Assembly (NCBI GenBank): GCA_040954595.2
Contig: CM082589.2
Coordinates: 4,216,001 to 4,280,000 of the forward strand
Origin: Balanoglossus misakiensis
Taxonomy: Eukaryota; Hemichordata
DNA length: 64,000 nt
Direction of reading: 5' to 3'
Shown here one piece after another: positions 63,829-64,000 of this stretch. Numbering within the stretch: the first letter of the stretch is position 1; every line of letters starts with the position of its first letter. The position numbers were made by a program, and so were the translations under genes. The notes under the pieces were generated by a model. The model was not told where the DNA came from and did not search any database. It saw only the letters and a list, made by a program, of their open reading frames with translations.

Positions 63829-64000
63829 CCGAAATTATCATCCGCGAAGCACCATCATAACAGGAATGTTTGTCATTATGCCGCTGTAGTTTTTGAAGTA
63901 TCCAGCAGAGTTCTCTTTTTACAACCCTACGTGAGGTCATGATTTAATAACACTGAGTCGTTTTCGAAGTTACTGTGTGACAGTTTGTGTCATTAATATC

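Larger units (their letters stand above)
47278..64000. other. Right flank, part 2: no gene recognised
   Basis: About 16.7 kb in which I find no exon with a recognisable family motif and no RNA gene. It contains the 17-bp tandem array at 49034, a G18 run at 57488 and tetranucleotide repeats at 63781-63828. The remainder is unannotatable by eye. Confidence 0.45.

Noticed and set aside
1-64000. tRNA, rRNA, snRNA and CRISPR arrays
   Set aside because: I scanned for T-loop GTTCRANTC words with a paired acceptor stem, conserved snRNA starts and regularly spaced repeats. None held up; the only spaced array is the 17-bp minisatellite at 49 kb, which has no spacers.

Overview
The window is animal nuclear DNA: intron-rich, moderately AT-rich, with long gene-poor flanks, many microsatellites and short inverted-repeat elements, and no bacterial gene organisation. 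The only genes I can support are two intact, five-exon G-protein-coupled receptors of the orexin/allatotropin receptor type. An invertebrate deuterostome (hemichordate, cephalochordate or echinoderm) fits best, because the receptors share their intron after the TM3 glutamine with vertebrate orexin receptors and the flanks carry the tacatgtacatg-type palindromes common in such genomes. The species cannot be fixed from this sequence.

Layout. 1-24501: no gene recognised. It holds one weak GC-rich candidate exon (about 2.43-2.70 kb, minus strand), a (CATC)n microsatellite, a 60-bp near-perfect palindrome at 7.38 kb, a possible tiny first exon at 12.43 kb, and one copy of a degenerate dispersed repeat at 17.45 kb. 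24556-30244 (+): receptor gene A, 438 aa. 30245-34420: shared 3' intergenic/UTR space with facing candidate poly(A) signals near 33.0 kb. 38486-34421 (-): receptor gene B, 423 aa. 38487-64000: no gene recognised. It holds two MITE-like elements (45.53-45.77 kb and 46.66-46.88 kb), a partial inverted copy at 44.87 kb, a 17-bp tandem repeat at 49.03-49.15 kb, an 18-base G run at 57.49 kb and tetranucleotide repeats at 63.8 kb.

The two receptors lie tail to tail and have all four coding introns at equivalent positions and phases (0, 0, 2, 1). Over the TM1-TM3 block they are identical at 67 of 82 residues (my hand count). They are therefore an inverted local duplicate pair. Pocket residues that contact orexin in the vertebrate receptors (Gln3.32, Asn6.55, His7.39) are kept in both. 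The extracellular N-termini, second extracellular loops, third intracellular loops and distal tails have diverged. The likely story is two related peptide receptors that share a peptide family but differ in ligand preference, signalling regulation or site of expression; that last part is inference.
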